From NCBI RefSeq assembly GCF_041088075.1, contig NZ_JBGCVY010000033.1, forward strand, positions 1-64,000: a DNA stretch of 64,000 nt. The letters run 5' to 3'. This document shows positions 7,838-16,731 of the stretch, in pieces. Numbering within the stretch: the stretch's first letter is position 1; each line of letters begins with the position of its first letter. The DNA is from Mucilaginibacter_A sp041088075. Lineage in GTDB: Bacteria > Bacteroidota > Bacteroidia > Sphingobacteriales > Sphingobacteriaceae. The notes under the pieces are model-generated. The model was not told the DNA's origin. It saw only the letters and a program-made list of their open reading frames with translations, and ran no database searches. A program made the translations under genes and the position numbers.

Positions 7838-8614
7838 ATGGCAGCAGCAGCAAAACCGACAATTTTAGTGGTGAACGACGATGGCATTACCGCGCCAGGA
7901 ATAAAAGCATTGATCGAAGTGATGCAGGAACTTGGCAACGTGGTGGTGGTTGCGCCAGACAGCCCGCAATCCGGGATGGGGCACGCCATCACCATCGGCA
8001 AACCCTTACGCTTGGATAAAGTGGATTTGTACGAAGGCGTGGAAATGTACAAATGCTCCGGCACGCCGGTTGATTGTGTGAAGCTGGCCGTAAACGTGGT
8101 TTTTAAAGGTAAAAAACCGGATTTGTGTGTTTCCGGCATCAACCACGGCTTGAATAATTCCATCAATGTGTTGTATTCCGGAACGATGTCGGCAGCGGTA
8201 GAAGGCGCCATCGAAAGCATTCCTTCCATCGGTTTTTCGTTGGACGATTTTACGTTGGAAGCTGATTTTTCTCCCGCAAAAAAGTACATCAAACAAATTG
8301 CGGAGCAGGTTTTGAACCATGGTTTGCCGCAAGCTACGCTGCTCAACGTCAATTTCCCCAATACCAAAGAACTTAAAGGCATTAAAATTTGTCGGCAGGC
8401 AAACGCCAAATGGGCCGAAGAATTTGACGAGCGTTTAGACCCGCACAAACGCAAATATTACTGGCTCACCGGTGTTTTCCAGGTAAACGACCACGGAGAA
8501 GATACCGATGTTTGGGCGTTGGAACATCAGTATGTTTCGGTCGTTCCCGTTCAGTTTGATATGACGGCGCACCACGTCATCGGCCTTTTAAACAACTGGA
8601 ATTTTCAGGAATAA
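7838..8614 (+). CDS. surE: 5'/3'-nucleotidase SurE
   Basis: SurE dephosphorylates nucleoside 5'- and 3'-monophosphates using a divalent metal and supports stationary-phase survival. The 258-residue product has the metal-binding NDDG (residues 13-16), 'VAPDSPQSGMGHAIT' and SGINHGLN, all family signatures. The length is standard. It is followed by a small membrane gene and lpxB on the same strand, an order seen in other Bacteroidota. Spacing of about 50 bp suggests loose co-transcription. Confidence 0.95.
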   Translation: MAAAAKPTILVVNDDGITAPGIKALIEVMQELGNVVVVAPDSPQSGMGHAITIGKPLRLDKVDLYEGVEMYKCSGTPVDCVKLAVNVVFKGKKPDLCVSGINHGLNNSINVLYSGTMSAAVEGAIESIPSIGFSLDDFTLEADFSPAKKYIKQIAEQVLNHGLPQATLLNVNFPNTKELKGIKICRQANAKWAEEFDERLDPHKRKYYWLTGVFQVNDHGEDTDVWALEHQYVSVVPVQFDMTAHHVIGLLNNWNFQE

Positions 8615-8665
8615 ATGTTAACCCAACTCCTTCAACTTCATTGATTTTTCTTGTAATTTTGGTTG

Positions 8666-8929
8666 ATGCAGGTAAAAAATAATGTGGTCGTTGGGATGTT
8701 GCTTGGGCTGATATTGCCTTTATTGGCCTGGGTTTTTTCGGAAGTGTTTTTCCGGCGGGAAATTATTGCGGACAAACCCGGAGTTCCGTACCTCATCGCG
8801 GTCGCCATCAACTTAATTCTGCTCAAACAAATTTATAAAGCCAATGCCGAAAAGGCCGGAATTGGTTTGCTCATCGTTACTTTTACGGTCGTAATCTTAA
8901 CTTTTGTGTTCAAAATCAAGCTTCATTAA
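8666..8929 (+). CDS. Small integral membrane protein between surE and lpxB
   Basis: The 87-residue protein has three hydrophobic segments (about 10-25, 42-53 and 62-85). I take the ATG at 8666 rather than the TTG one codon earlier. No named domain is recognised. Its stop lies two bases before the lpxB start (TAAcgATG), so the two are co-translated. Position suggests a link to lipid A or envelope biogenesis, but this is inference from neighbourhood only. Confidence 0.75.
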   Translation: MQVKNNVVVGMLLGLILPLLAWVFSEVFFRREIIADKPGVPYLIAVAINLILLKQIYKANAEKAGIGLLIVTFTVVILTFVFKIKLH

Positions 8930-8931
8930 CG

Positions 8932-10047
8932 ATGAAATATTATTTAATTGCGGGCGAAGCTTCGGGAGATTTGCATGGCGCGAATTTGATGGCGGCTTTA
9001 AAAGAAAGAGATCCGCAGGCAAAGTTCCGGTATTTTGGCGGGGATTTGATGCAGGCCGAAGGCGGGACGCTGGTAAAACATTATGCCGAAATGGCTTATA
9101 TGGGTTTTGTGGAAGTCGCGCTCAACCTCCGCAAAATCCTGAAAAACATGAAAAGCTGCAAAGAAGATATTGCAGCTTGGAAACCGGATGTGGTTATCCC
9201 GGTTGATTTTCCGGGCTTCAACCTAAAAATTGCGACTTTTTGTAAGGAAAATGGCTTTAAGGTTTTTTACTATATTTCGCCAAAAGTTTGGGCCTGGAAC
9301 CAGAAACGGGTTTTGAATATCAAAAAGGTGGTTGATAAAATGTTTTGTATTTTGCCTTTTGAAGTTGATTTTTACCAATCGTGGGACATGAAAGTGGATT
9401 ACATCGGCAACCCGCTGCTGGATGCTGTTTTTAGCCACCAAAAAAATGAGTCGTTCCTCGCCCAAAATAACCTCGGCCAAAAGCCAATTGTGGCGCTTTT
9501 GCCCGGCAGCCGCAAGCAGGAACTGAAAGGGATTTTGCCCGAAATGCTGGCCATTGCGGATCAGTTTCCGGATTATCAGTTTGTCATCGCCGGTGCGCCT
9601 TCATTCAACCAAAACCATTATGCTTCTTTTACCGGCCAAAAATTGGTGCCGGTCATCTTCAACCAAACGTATGATTTGCTGGAACATGCACACGCCGCTT
9701 TGGTTGCTTCGGGCACGGCAACTTTGGAAACGGCTTTGTTCCATGTGCCGCAAGTGGTGCTTTACAAAGGGAATTTTATCACGATTGCGATTGCGCGGTT
9801 ACTGATCAAAATCCGTTTTATTTCGCTGGTAAATTTAATTATGGACCGGGAGATTGTGAAAGAACTGATCCAGCAGGATTGCACACTGGAAAAAATCAGC
9901 GCGGAGTTAAACCGGTTATTGAATGACCAGACTTATCGCCAAACCATGCTGGATAATTACAACTTGCTGGACGAAAAAATGGGCGAACCAGGCGCATCGG
10001 CAAAAACGGCTGAACTGATGATCGGGTATTTAAGAAAAGGGTGCTAA
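8932..10047 (+). CDS. lpxB: Lipid-A-disaccharide synthase
   Basis: LpxB is a GT19 glycosyltransferase on the inner face of the inner membrane. It joins UDP-2,3-diacylglucosamine and lipid X to form the lipid A disaccharide. The 371-residue product begins with the hallmark GEASGDLHG (8-16) and has 'YMGFVEV', 'PKVWAWNQKR', 'GNPLLD' and 'LLPGSRKQEL'. It follows the small membrane gene by two bases. A copy of the dispersed motif lies inside at 9620-9631, with its AAAAATTGGTG arm also conserved, encoding YASFTG. The gene ends next to a motif copy at 10045. Confidence 0.96.
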   Translation: MKYYLIAGEASGDLHGANLMAALKERDPQAKFRYFGGDLMQAEGGTLVKHYAEMAYMGFVEVALNLRKILKNMKSCKEDIAAWKPDVVIPVDFPGFNLKIATFCKENGFKVFYYISPKVWAWNQKRVLNIKKVVDKMFCILPFEVDFYQSWDMKVDYIGNPLLDAVFSHQKNESFLAQNNLGQKPIVALLPGSRKQELKGILPEMLAIADQFPDYQFVIAGAPSFNQNHYASFTGQKLVPVIFNQTYDLLEHAHAALVASGTATLETALFHVPQVVLYKGNFITIAIARLLIKIRFISLVNLIMDREIVKELIQQDCTLEKISAELNRLLNDQTYRQTMLDNYNLLDEKMGEPGASAKTAELMIGYLRKGC

Positions 10048-10357
10048 AAGAAGTATTGTTACCAATGAATTTGTGTTTAAACTTATTTCTGGCTACTTCT
10101 TTTATCGGGCAAAAAACAAAGTCATCCCCCTAACCCCCTTCAAAGGGGGAAAAGGGCCAGGGCGCATATCTTTCCATCTCCGAATTTCTAAACTTTAGAA
10201 AGGTAGGCGATAGGCTTCCCCCTTTGAAGGGGGTTAGGGGGATGAGTTGATTGTCATTGTAAATAGTCTTATTCTTACAAAAACAAAAGTTTAAATAAGT
10301 TTAATGCTTCTTTTACCACCTAAAATTATGTATTGCTGATTTCAACTTGATCCCGTT
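10048..10357. other. Intergenic spacer with REP pair
   Basis: There is no gene. It holds motif copies at 10045 (plus), 10304 (minus) and a degenerate one at 10094, and the perfect inverted REP pair at 10121-10245. Confidence 0.7.
10121..10245. repeat. REP pair with perfect 28-bp inverted arms
   Basis: The arms at 10123-10150 and 10217-10244 are perfect reverse complements beginning CATCCCCCTAACCCCC and TCCCCCTTTGAAGGGGG. The left unit continues into AAGGGCCAGGGCG. The same unit, including CCAGGGCG, bounds the DUF559 element near 62337-62381, so these are one family. Confidence 0.85.
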
Positions 10358-11410
10358 ATGAAAAAAAATCTCCTTCTTGTTTTGGCTTTGCTTTTTTTGG
10401 CGAGGCTTTCTTTTGCCCAAAACCAAACTTTTACCAATCCGTTGCTGCCTTCCGGTGCCGATCCGTACAGCTTTTACAAAGACGGTTTTTATTATTACAC
10501 CAATACTTTAGGCGATAATTTGATGTTGTGGAAAACCAAAAACCTGGCCGACCTGAAAAACGCCGAACACAAAGTGATTTGGACACCGCCTGCCGGAACT
10601 GCTTATTCCAGAGAGGTTTGGGCACCCGAATTTCATTTTATCAAAGGCAAATGGTATGCTTATTTTGCTGCGGACGACGGCGACAATAACCACCACCGCA
10701 CGTATGTTTTGGAAAATGCTTCTGCCGACCCGTTTGCAGGCGAATGGGTTTTTAAAGGGAAAGTAGCCGCACGTTCGGCCGATAAATGGGCCATAGACAG
10801 TGATGTTTTTGAGCAGAAAGGCAAGTTGTACATGGTTTGGGCAGGCTGGGCAGGCGATGTGAACGGCCGCCAGAATATCTACATCGCCAAAATGAAAAAC
10901 CCCTGGACGATAAAGGGAAAACGTACTTTGATCTCGACACCAACCTATCCGTGGGAGCGGAATGGCGACTTGCACGATGCCAACAACCCGGCGCATGTGG
11001 ACGTGAACGAAGGCCCGCAATTTTTGCAACATGGAAACAAAATTTTTGTGGTTTACTCGGCAAGCGGCTGCTGGACAGATTTTTATGCTTTGGGCATGCT
11101 AACGGCTTCGGCAAACAGTAATTTGCGCCGTGCCTCTTCGTGGACAAAATCTGCACAACCGGTTTTTAAGCAATCTCCGGAAAACGGGGTTTATGCGCCC
11201 GGCCACAATTCGTTTTTTAAATCGCCGGACGGAACGGAAGACTGGATTTTATACCACGCCAACTCGCAACCGGGACAAGGCTGCGGGCGGGAACGGTCGC
11301 CCCGTGCGCAAAAATTTACCTGGAACGAAGATGGCACGCCAAATTTTGGCGAGCCGGTAAAAGCAGGTGTGCCGATTACCATTCCTTCAGACAAAAACCA
11401 AAACCCGTAA
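10358..11410 (+). CDS. Secreted GH43-family glycoside hydrolase
   Basis: GH43 enzymes are five-bladed propellers that remove arabinose or xylose from plant hemicelluloses. The product has 350 residues with a signal peptide cut at about A20/Q21 (LARLSFA-Q). Candidate catalytic acids are D35 in GADPYSFYKDGFYY, D147 or D149 in WAIDSDVFEQKG, and E218 in VNEGPQFL. WAPEFHF and 'YSASGCW' are typical of the family. It starts a plus-strand pair with the GH5-like gene 160 bp downstream. Substrate is not determinable here; alpha-L-arabinofuranosidase-type activity is most likely. Confidence 0.88.
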   Translation: MKKNLLLVLALLFLARLSFAQNQTFTNPLLPSGADPYSFYKDGFYYYTNTLGDNLMLWKTKNLADLKNAEHKVIWTPPAGTAYSREVWAPEFHFIKGKWYAYFAADDGDNNHHRTYVLENASADPFAGEWVFKGKVAARSADKWAIDSDVFEQKGKLYMVWAGWAGDVNGRQNIYIAKMKNPWTIKGKRTLISTPTYPWERNGDLHDANNPAHVDVNEGPQFLQHGNKIFVVYSASGCWTDFYALGMLTASANSNLRRASSWTKSAQPVFKQSPENGVYAPGHNSFFKSPDGTEDWILYHANSQPGQGCGRERSPRAQKFTWNEDGTPNFGEPVKAGVPITIPSDKNQNP

Positions 11411-11570
11411 ACCGGCTGTTAAAATCAAACCAAAAAAGAGGTGATAAAAACAGTATTGGATTTGAAATAGTGTTTATATTTGTTTATCCGAAAGCTACAG
11501 GTTATCAGCCTTCTACCAGAATCAAAACTTATCATACTTCTTTTACCAGGTAAAAATCAAGCATTTCAAG

Positions 11571-12677
11571 ATGATGAAGTTGGTCAACTGTTATTTGTCA
11601 GGATTGCTTTTCGTTGTCCTGCTTACTGTTTCGTGTGGTAAAAAAACAGATGTTGTTGTTGACAAAGGCAACAGCACTGTAACGGCAAGTGTTTGGACGA
11701 AAGAAAAAGCAAACACTTGGTACGCAAACCATAAGTGGCTTTCCGGCGCGGACTATATCCCTGCAACGGCAGTTAACCAATTGGAAATGTGGCAGGCCGA
11801 TACCTTCGACCCAAAAACCATTGACAAAGAATTAGGCTGGGCAGAAGGGATTGGCTTTAATACTATGCGGGTTTTTTTGCACAGCCTGGCCTGGAAGCAA
11901 GACCCGGAAGGCTTTAAAAAACGGGTAAATCAGTTTCTGACAATTTCGGCACAGCACCACATTCAGCCTGTTTTTGTTTTTTTTGATGATTGCTGGAACA
12001 CAACGCCACAAATTGGCAAACAACCGGCACCGAAAACAGGCATCCATAATTCGGGCTGGCTGCAAGACCCCGGCCAGCCTGCATCGGCAGACAGCAGCAA
12101 TTTCCCCGGATTGGAAAAATATGTAAAAGCTATGCTTACTTCTTTTGCGCATGACAACCGGATTTTGATGTGGGATTTGTACAACGAGCCGGGAAATTCC
12201 AACAAAGGCGAAACTTCGCTTCCGCTGCTTAGCCAGGTTTTTGTGTGGGCAAGAGAAGTAAATCCCGACCAGCCAATAACGGCAGGTGTTTGGGCCTGGA
12301 ATTTTGATAAACTAAACCAGTTTCAAACCTCGCATTCGGACATCATCACTTACCATGATTACGAAGAACCGGCGCAGCATTTGAAGATTATCCAACAATT
12401 GAAAACTTATGGCAGGCCGCTCATTTGTACAGAATATATGGCCCGTACACTCAACAGCCGTTTTAGTAACATTATGCCGATGCTAAAAGCCGAAAATGTT
12501 GGCGCAATAAATTGGGGCTTTGTATCCGGCAAAACCAACACGATTTACGCCTGGAGCACGCCAATGCCAAACGGCGGAGAACCGATAGAATGGTTCCATG
12601 ATATTTTTAGGGGAGACGGAACGCCGTACAAACAGGATGAAGTGGATCTGATCAAGAAGCTGAACGGTATCAATTAA
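11571..12677 (+). CDS. GH5-like clan GH-A glycosidase lipoprotein
   Basis: This 368-residue (beta/alpha)8-barrel glycosidase is often annotated as 1,4-beta-xylanase or cellulase. It has a lipoprotein signal with the lipobox LTVSC (C22), so it is anchored in the outer envelope. The acid/base glutamate is E206 in LYNEPG. The nucleophile is E288 in CTEYMAR, placed as expected for clan GH-A. Two ATGs start the gene in tandem. It follows the GH43 gene, suggesting joint hemicellulose breakdown. Its TAA stop directly abuts a 158-bp MITE-like element. Confidence 0.82.
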   Translation: MMKLVNCYLSGLLFVVLLTVSCGKKTDVVVDKGNSTVTASVWTKEKANTWYANHKWLSGADYIPATAVNQLEMWQADTFDPKTIDKELGWAEGIGFNTMRVFLHSLAWKQDPEGFKKRVNQFLTISAQHHIQPVFVFFDDCWNTTPQIGKQPAPKTGIHNSGWLQDPGQPASADSSNFPGLEKYVKAMLTSFAHDNRILMWDLYNEPGNSNKGETSLPLLSQVFVWAREVNPDQPITAGVWAWNFDKLNQFQTSHSDIITYHDYEEPAQHLKIIQQLKTYGRPLICTEYMARTLNSRFSNIMPMLKAENVGAINWGFVSGKTNTIYAWSTPMPNGGEPIEWFHDIFRGDGTPYKQDEVDLIKKLNGIN

Positions 12678-12835
12678 GGGCTTGTTTAAGTTTTGTTTTA
12701 TTTATTTCCCATGCTTCTTTTACCGCATAAAAATTGGTGAACATTGGTTTTTGGTTTATGAAAATTGATACCAGCGCCAATTTTTATAGGGTAAAAGAAG
12801 CATCGTTGTTTTTTTTATACAGATTCAAAAGGCCC
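12678..12835. mobile_element. MITE-like element, about 158 bp (degenerate ends)
   Basis: The left end GGGCTTGTTTAAGTTTTG and the right end (reverse complement GGGCCTTTTGAATCTG) form imperfect terminal repeats. Length matches the 159-bp copies at 22932, 36102 and 48959. It carries the inverted motif pair 12711/12792 with both AATTGGTG/CGCCAATT arms. Flanks are TAA and TGA, both TNA but not identical. It lies directly after the stop codon of the GH5-like gene. Confidence 0.7.
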
Positions 12836-12861
12836 TGATTATTGGGCTAAAAAACCAAATC

Positions 12862-12898
12862 CAAAAAAAAAGCCGCACTTAAATTAATAAGTACAGCT
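12862..12898 (-). terminator. Rho-independent terminator for the small minus-strand genes
   Basis: On the minus strand AGCTGTACTT pairs with AAGTGCGGCT (two G-U pairs) around an eight-base loop. A run of eight T follows. It lies just after the stop at 12920. Confidence 0.75.
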
Positions 12899-12919
12899 TT
12901 TTTTGTAGTAGCTCTATTT

Positions 12920-13090
12920 TTAGGCGATGGACAATTGTTGTTCTCCTTCGTTCGTGCTTATGCGGTTTATCTTTTTTGCGATGGCTTTGCTGGCTACGCG
13001 CATTACTTTTAAATCGGTCATCAAAAGGTTTCTTAGTTCTTTGTCAAAACTTTTGATCATTTTATTAACGGAGTCGGTATTTGTTTTCAT
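12920..13090 (-). CDS. Small basic protein of unknown function
   Basis: The 56-residue product runs from the ATG at 13090 to TAA at 12922-12920. It reads MKTNTDSVNKMIKSFDKEL and ends NEGEQQLSIA. It is lysine-rich and predicted all-helical, with a regular heptad-like pattern and no known domain. Support for it being real is the good terminator 22 bp downstream and tight spacing (20 bp) behind another small minus-strand gene. Function is unknown. Confidence 0.55.
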   Translation of the reverse strand: MKTNTDSVNKMIKSFDKELRNLLMTDLKVMRVASKAIAKKINRISTNEGEQQLSIA

Positions 13091-13110
13091 GTTTAAAATA
13101 TTTTAATGCT

Positions 13111-13305
13111 TTATTTTTTGGTTGATTTTTTTGGTTTATCAATATGGTCTTTTTCAGTTAAATTGTTTTTTCTCCGTTTTGCTTCGGTAACCTGTCTCGT
13201 AAATTGTTCTTCGTCTCTGCTATCGGCTGGTTTTTCCGGGTTTAACGGATCGGCCCAGTCTTTTTCTTCAGAACTTTCATCGGGAATGCTGTTTTCAGTA
13301 GTCAT
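13111..13305 (-). CDS. Small charged disordered protein
   Basis: The 64-residue product is rich in D, E, K, P and R (MTTENSIPDESSEEKDWADP and a KDHIDKPKKSTKK tail) and lacks hydrophobic segments. Similar short hydrophilic proteins are frequent in Sphingobacteriaceae near stress genes. It lies 20 bp upstream of the 56-residue gene on the same strand. Compare the equally charged 69-residue protein at 47998. No function can be assigned. Confidence 0.6.
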   Translation of the reverse strand: MTTENSIPDESSEEKDWADPLNPEKPADSRDEEQFTRQVTEAKRRKNNLTEKDHIDKPKKSTKK

Positions 13306-13495
13306 ATTTCCGTTATTCTTGTTGAACGTCTTTCCAAGATTATGCCAGGCATTTGCTTGTTGCTTAAATTTTAAAACTTTAATTGCTTTAAATATAGACT
13401 ATTGAAAACTAACCGGTAAACAAGTCATCTGCAAACGCTAAAACAGTATTTCTATTAAAAACAGCAGTAAGCAAGTTTTAAAAGCTGTTCAGAAT

Positions 13496-14704
13496 TCAAT
13501 CCAATTTTAGGTTTAACCGTACAGTTTTACGGTAGGAGAGGTGTACAAGTTCGGCAGCAACAGACAAAACAATGCCGATAACCGTTACGCCTTGCCAATG
13601 CCAAGTGTTCCAAACACGGCTGGCCAAAAATGTGCCCGTTGCGCCGCCCAAAAAGTAAGTAACCATGTAAACCGTGTTCAACCGGTTTCGGGCTTCCTGG
13701 GAAAGGGAAAAAATCGTTGTCTGGTTAGAAATGTGCGTTGCTTGTACGCCCAAATCAAGCAAGATCACACCAATGATTAAACCGGCTAGACTGCTTCCCG
13801 AAAAAAAGAACACCACAAACGAAACAATGACCAGCAAAATCGAAAAAGTGGTAACGGTGTAAGGGTTTGTTTTATCGCTGATCCTTCCCATCAAAGCCGC
13901 GCCCAAAGCACCAAAAGCACCCACCAAACCAAATAAACCTGCTGCCTCACTGCCTAAATTAAATTGTGGTTCGCGCAGCAGGAAGATCAAAGTTGTCCAG
14001 AATGCGCCAAAGCAGGCATAACACAGCGCGCCACGCAAAGCGGCCAGCCGCAATAACGGTTCGGTTTGGATTAAAGTGATCAATGAGCGCATCAAACCGC
14101 CGTAGTTTCCATTGTATTGCGGCTCAATCTCCGGGAACAAAAAGTAAATTATGGCCCATAAAAGAAGCATCAGCACGGCGGCAATCATAAACATGACATG
14201 CCAGCCAAAACGTTCGCCCACAAAACCGCTGATGGTGCGCGAAAGTAAAATACCGATCAGCAAACCGCTCATTACAAAACCTACCGTTTTTCCCCTTTCT
14301 TCAGGTTTGGAAAGATGAACCGCCATTGGGATAATCAGTTGCGGCACGATAGAAGTAAAGCCGATCAAAAAACTGGCCAGCAGCATTATTGGGAAAGTTG
14401 GTGCAAAAGCCGCCAGCAGCAAAGCCAAAACGATCAGGCCAAAATCTACCATGATCAGCCTTTTCCGTTTCAGCATATCGCCCAAAGGAATCAAAAACAA
14501 CATACCAAAAGCGTAGCCCATTTGCGTAAGCGTGGCAATGTTGCCGGCGGCGCCATTGCTCACATGGTAAGTTTTTGCAATATCTTCCAGCAGCGGTTGC
14601 GCATAATAAATGTTGGCCACAACCAAACCCGTCGCAATCGTCATCACCCATAAAGTCAGTTTGCTGATGCCGGTATTTGCTTGGGCAATGTTAGAAGAGT
14701 TCAT
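13496..14704 (-). CDS. MFS transporter
   Basis: This 402-residue protein has about 12 membrane segments and the MFS loop 2-3 motif around 'GDMLKRKRLIMVDFGLIV' (74-91). A second, weaker copy is near 'GRISDKTNPYTVT'. The family exchanges small solutes or drugs with protons in the inner membrane. It resembles the YgaY/purine-efflux-type exporters, but the substrate cannot be read from sequence. It is monocistronic, with a motif copy inside (14159, coding for MLLLW) and another upstream (14783). Confidence 0.88.
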   Translation of the reverse strand: MNSSNIAQANTGISKLTLWVMTIATGLVVANIYYAQPLLEDIAKTYHVSNGAAGNIATLTQMGYAFGMLFLIPLGDMLKRKRLIMVDFGLIVLALLLAAFAPTFPIMLLASFLIGFTSIVPQLIIPMAVHLSKPEERGKTVGFVMSGLLIGILLSRTISGFVGERFGWHVMFMIAAVLMLLLWAIIYFLFPEIEPQYNGNYGGLMRSLITLIQTEPLLRLAALRGALCYACFGAFWTTLIFLLREPQFNLGSEAAGLFGLVGAFGALGAALMGRISDKTNPYTVTTFSILLVIVSFVVFFFSGSSLAGLIIGVILLDLGVQATHISNQTTIFSLSQEARNRLNTVYMVTYFLGGATGTFLASRVWNTWHWQGVTVIGIVLSVAAELVHLSYRKTVRLNLKLD

Positions 14705-14829
14705 GGCAGGTTAACAATTATCCGCCTTGAAGTTTTTTGGGAAAGCTGTTGCAGCGAAAAAGGCTCACCAATTTTATGCCGGTAAAAGAAGTATTGGCTT
14801 TTGGTTGAAGTTGAATAACAGCAGCAGTT

Positions 14830-16731
14830 TTACCCCAACAACCGATTGGTAAACCGAACCCGGATACCCAATTGGAAATTCTTAATGATCTTGAAAATCT
14901 CTTTTAAAGTGGCTTCTTCAATCGTGGTTAAATTGCTGATTTGGATATAATTGTTGGGTTCTGATTTTTGGTGGATGATTTGGTTGGCCTGGTTTTTCAA
15001 GCGCATGCTCATCAAAAAATAGTAGGATTGCAGCAGCTCGTTCAATTCGGTTGCTGTGAAAACACCTTTTTCGTGCAAGGCTTTTAAACGTTCACCGGTG
15101 TTGACATCGAAAATGCGGTTTTTTAAAGCATAGATGCGAACCAGGTCAACAATCGGTGTCATCGCTTTTTTAATGTCAAAAACTTCCAAATTATCGCGTG
15201 TTATCGTCCGGATGTTTCGGAAAAAAGTAAGCGGCGGTTCGTACTGCAAAGCGTTGTTGGCCATATGGAAGAAAACTTTTTCCATCGGTTTTTTCAAAGC
15301 TTCATCTAAAAACGATTTCAGATCGTTCATAATCGTGATATCACCGTAAATAAAACGGCAATCAAAAAAAGTAGAAAAATTGATGATCGTTTCCGGCACG
15401 GATTCTTCCATCCACTCGGTGTAATTCCGTTTCCAATGCGATAAAGAATGCGTCCATTTCGGGTTTTTCGCCATAAAACCGCCGGTGCAAAAACTAAAAC
15501 CGATGCTGTTTAAACGTTCCGAAACAATATCGGCAAATGTTAAAAAATATTCGCGCACCAGTTCGCGGTGCTCGTTGGCTTTGTCTTCGTACACAATCGC
15601 ATTGTCCTGGTCGGTTTTTAAGGTTTGTTCTTTTCGGCCTTCGCTTCCCAAAGCCATAAAAACAAATTTTGCCGGCGGTTCGCCCAATTCGGATATGACC
15701 GATTCGATCACTTTCAGCGCAATCGTATCTGCAATGGTGGTGATGACCTGGTTTACAATTTCTGCGTTTACACCGCGATCCAGCAGTTGCATCACAAACA
15801 TCGGCACGCGCTGCCATTTTTGTTTTAACTCCTTAACCGATACGGCAGATTTTACCGACTGGATAAAAACCAGCGGCGATTGCGCCTGGTCGCTCAGTAG
15901 TTTGTTCCGGCTTAAAAAACCGATGTATTTTCCGTTTTCCTCCGTCAGCAAATAACGCGTTTGGGTACGGAACATCATCAAAATAGCTTCATAAACAAAA
16001 GCATGTGCATTGATGGACAGGATTGGGTTGTCCATTACTTCCCGGATTGGCGTTGCGGCATCAACCTGTTTGGCCACCACATTGTCGCGGATGGTGATAT
16101 CGGTAACATAACCAACAATCTTTTCCTGATCGGTAACAAAAAGACAACTCACTTTTGCCTGTGCCATTTGCGCCGCTGCCAGATAAGCCGGTGTATCGGC
16201 GGGGCAGGAAACGATGGCGCGTTGCTCGATATCAATGATTTTTTTGGAATAGAGTTGATCGGAAGCGATATGCGTTTCGGCAAAAGCAGCCGGGTTTTTA
16301 AAAAAGTTGGCAAACTCTTCGTTCATCATCCTTCGGCCAAAATCAATGGTGAAGAATTGGAAAAAATCATCAAAAGCCAGGCAAAGCGATTTAAAGGTTT
16401 TACGCGGAAGGAAATAAACCACCGTTCCTTCTTTTGCAATTACCGTCCGTAAAGAGCGGTTTCGGTTGAGCAGGATGGACTGGCCGCCAAAACAAAAACC
16501 TTCCCGGTGGTTCTCAACCAGCCGCCGGTTGTGGGTGTTATCGTAAAAAAAGGATTCGTATTCGCCGGCAACAATCAAATCCACACCTTTCATTTTGGTA
16601 ATTTCCTGCTGGTAAACCACCGTTTCTTTGTCGTAAGTTACCTTTTGCAGTTGCTGCGCGGTACTGGCCAAAGTTTCGGCAGGCAACACATTAAAAGGCG
16701 CGGTTTTTTGCAGAAATTCAAGTGGTTCCAC
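14830..16731 (-). CDS. cNMP-binding/CBS/DUF294 nucleotidyltransferase-like protein
   Basis: The 633-residue cytosolic protein has a cyclic-nucleotide-binding fold (about 8-135), a CBS pair (160-280, 'ADTPAYLAAAQMAQAKVSCL') and a DUF294 nucleotidyltransferase-like domain. That domain has GSEGRKEQTLKTDQDNA at about 357-373 and is followed by the DUF294_C helical domain to the end. In other bacteria this architecture sits beside acetate permease/acetyl-CoA synthetase genes and is thought to sense nucleotides; no acetate genes are visible here. It overlaps the upstream exonuclease gene by 14 bp. The transferase reaction is unproven for the family. Confidence 0.9.
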   Translation of the reverse strand: MEPLEFLQKTAPFNVLPAETLASTAQQLQKVTYDKETVVYQQEITKMKGVDLIVAGEYESFFYDNTHNRRLVENHREGFCFGGQSILLNRNRSLRTVIAKEGTVVYFLPRKTFKSLCLAFDDFFQFFTIDFGRRMMNEEFANFFKNPAAFAETHIASDQLYSKKIIDIEQRAIVSCPADTPAYLAAAQMAQAKVSCLFVTDQEKIVGYVTDITIRDNVVAKQVDAATPIREVMDNPILSINAHAFVYEAILMMFRTQTRYLLTEENGKYIGFLSRNKLLSDQAQSPLVFIQSVKSAVSVKELKQKWQRVPMFVMQLLDRGVNAEIVNQVITTIADTIALKVIESVISELGEPPAKFVFMALGSEGRKEQTLKTDQDNAIVYEDKANEHRELVREYFLTFADIVSERLNSIGFSFCTGGFMAKNPKWTHSLSHWKRNYTEWMEESVPETIINFSTFFDCRFIYGDITIMNDLKSFLDEALKKPMEKVFFHMANNALQYEPPLTFFRNIRTITRDNLEVFDIKKAMTPIVDLVRIYALKNRIFDVNTGERLKALHEKGVFTATELNELLQSYYFLMSMRLKNQANQIIHQKSEPNNYIQISNLTTIEEATLKEIFKIIKNFQLGIRVRFTNRLLG

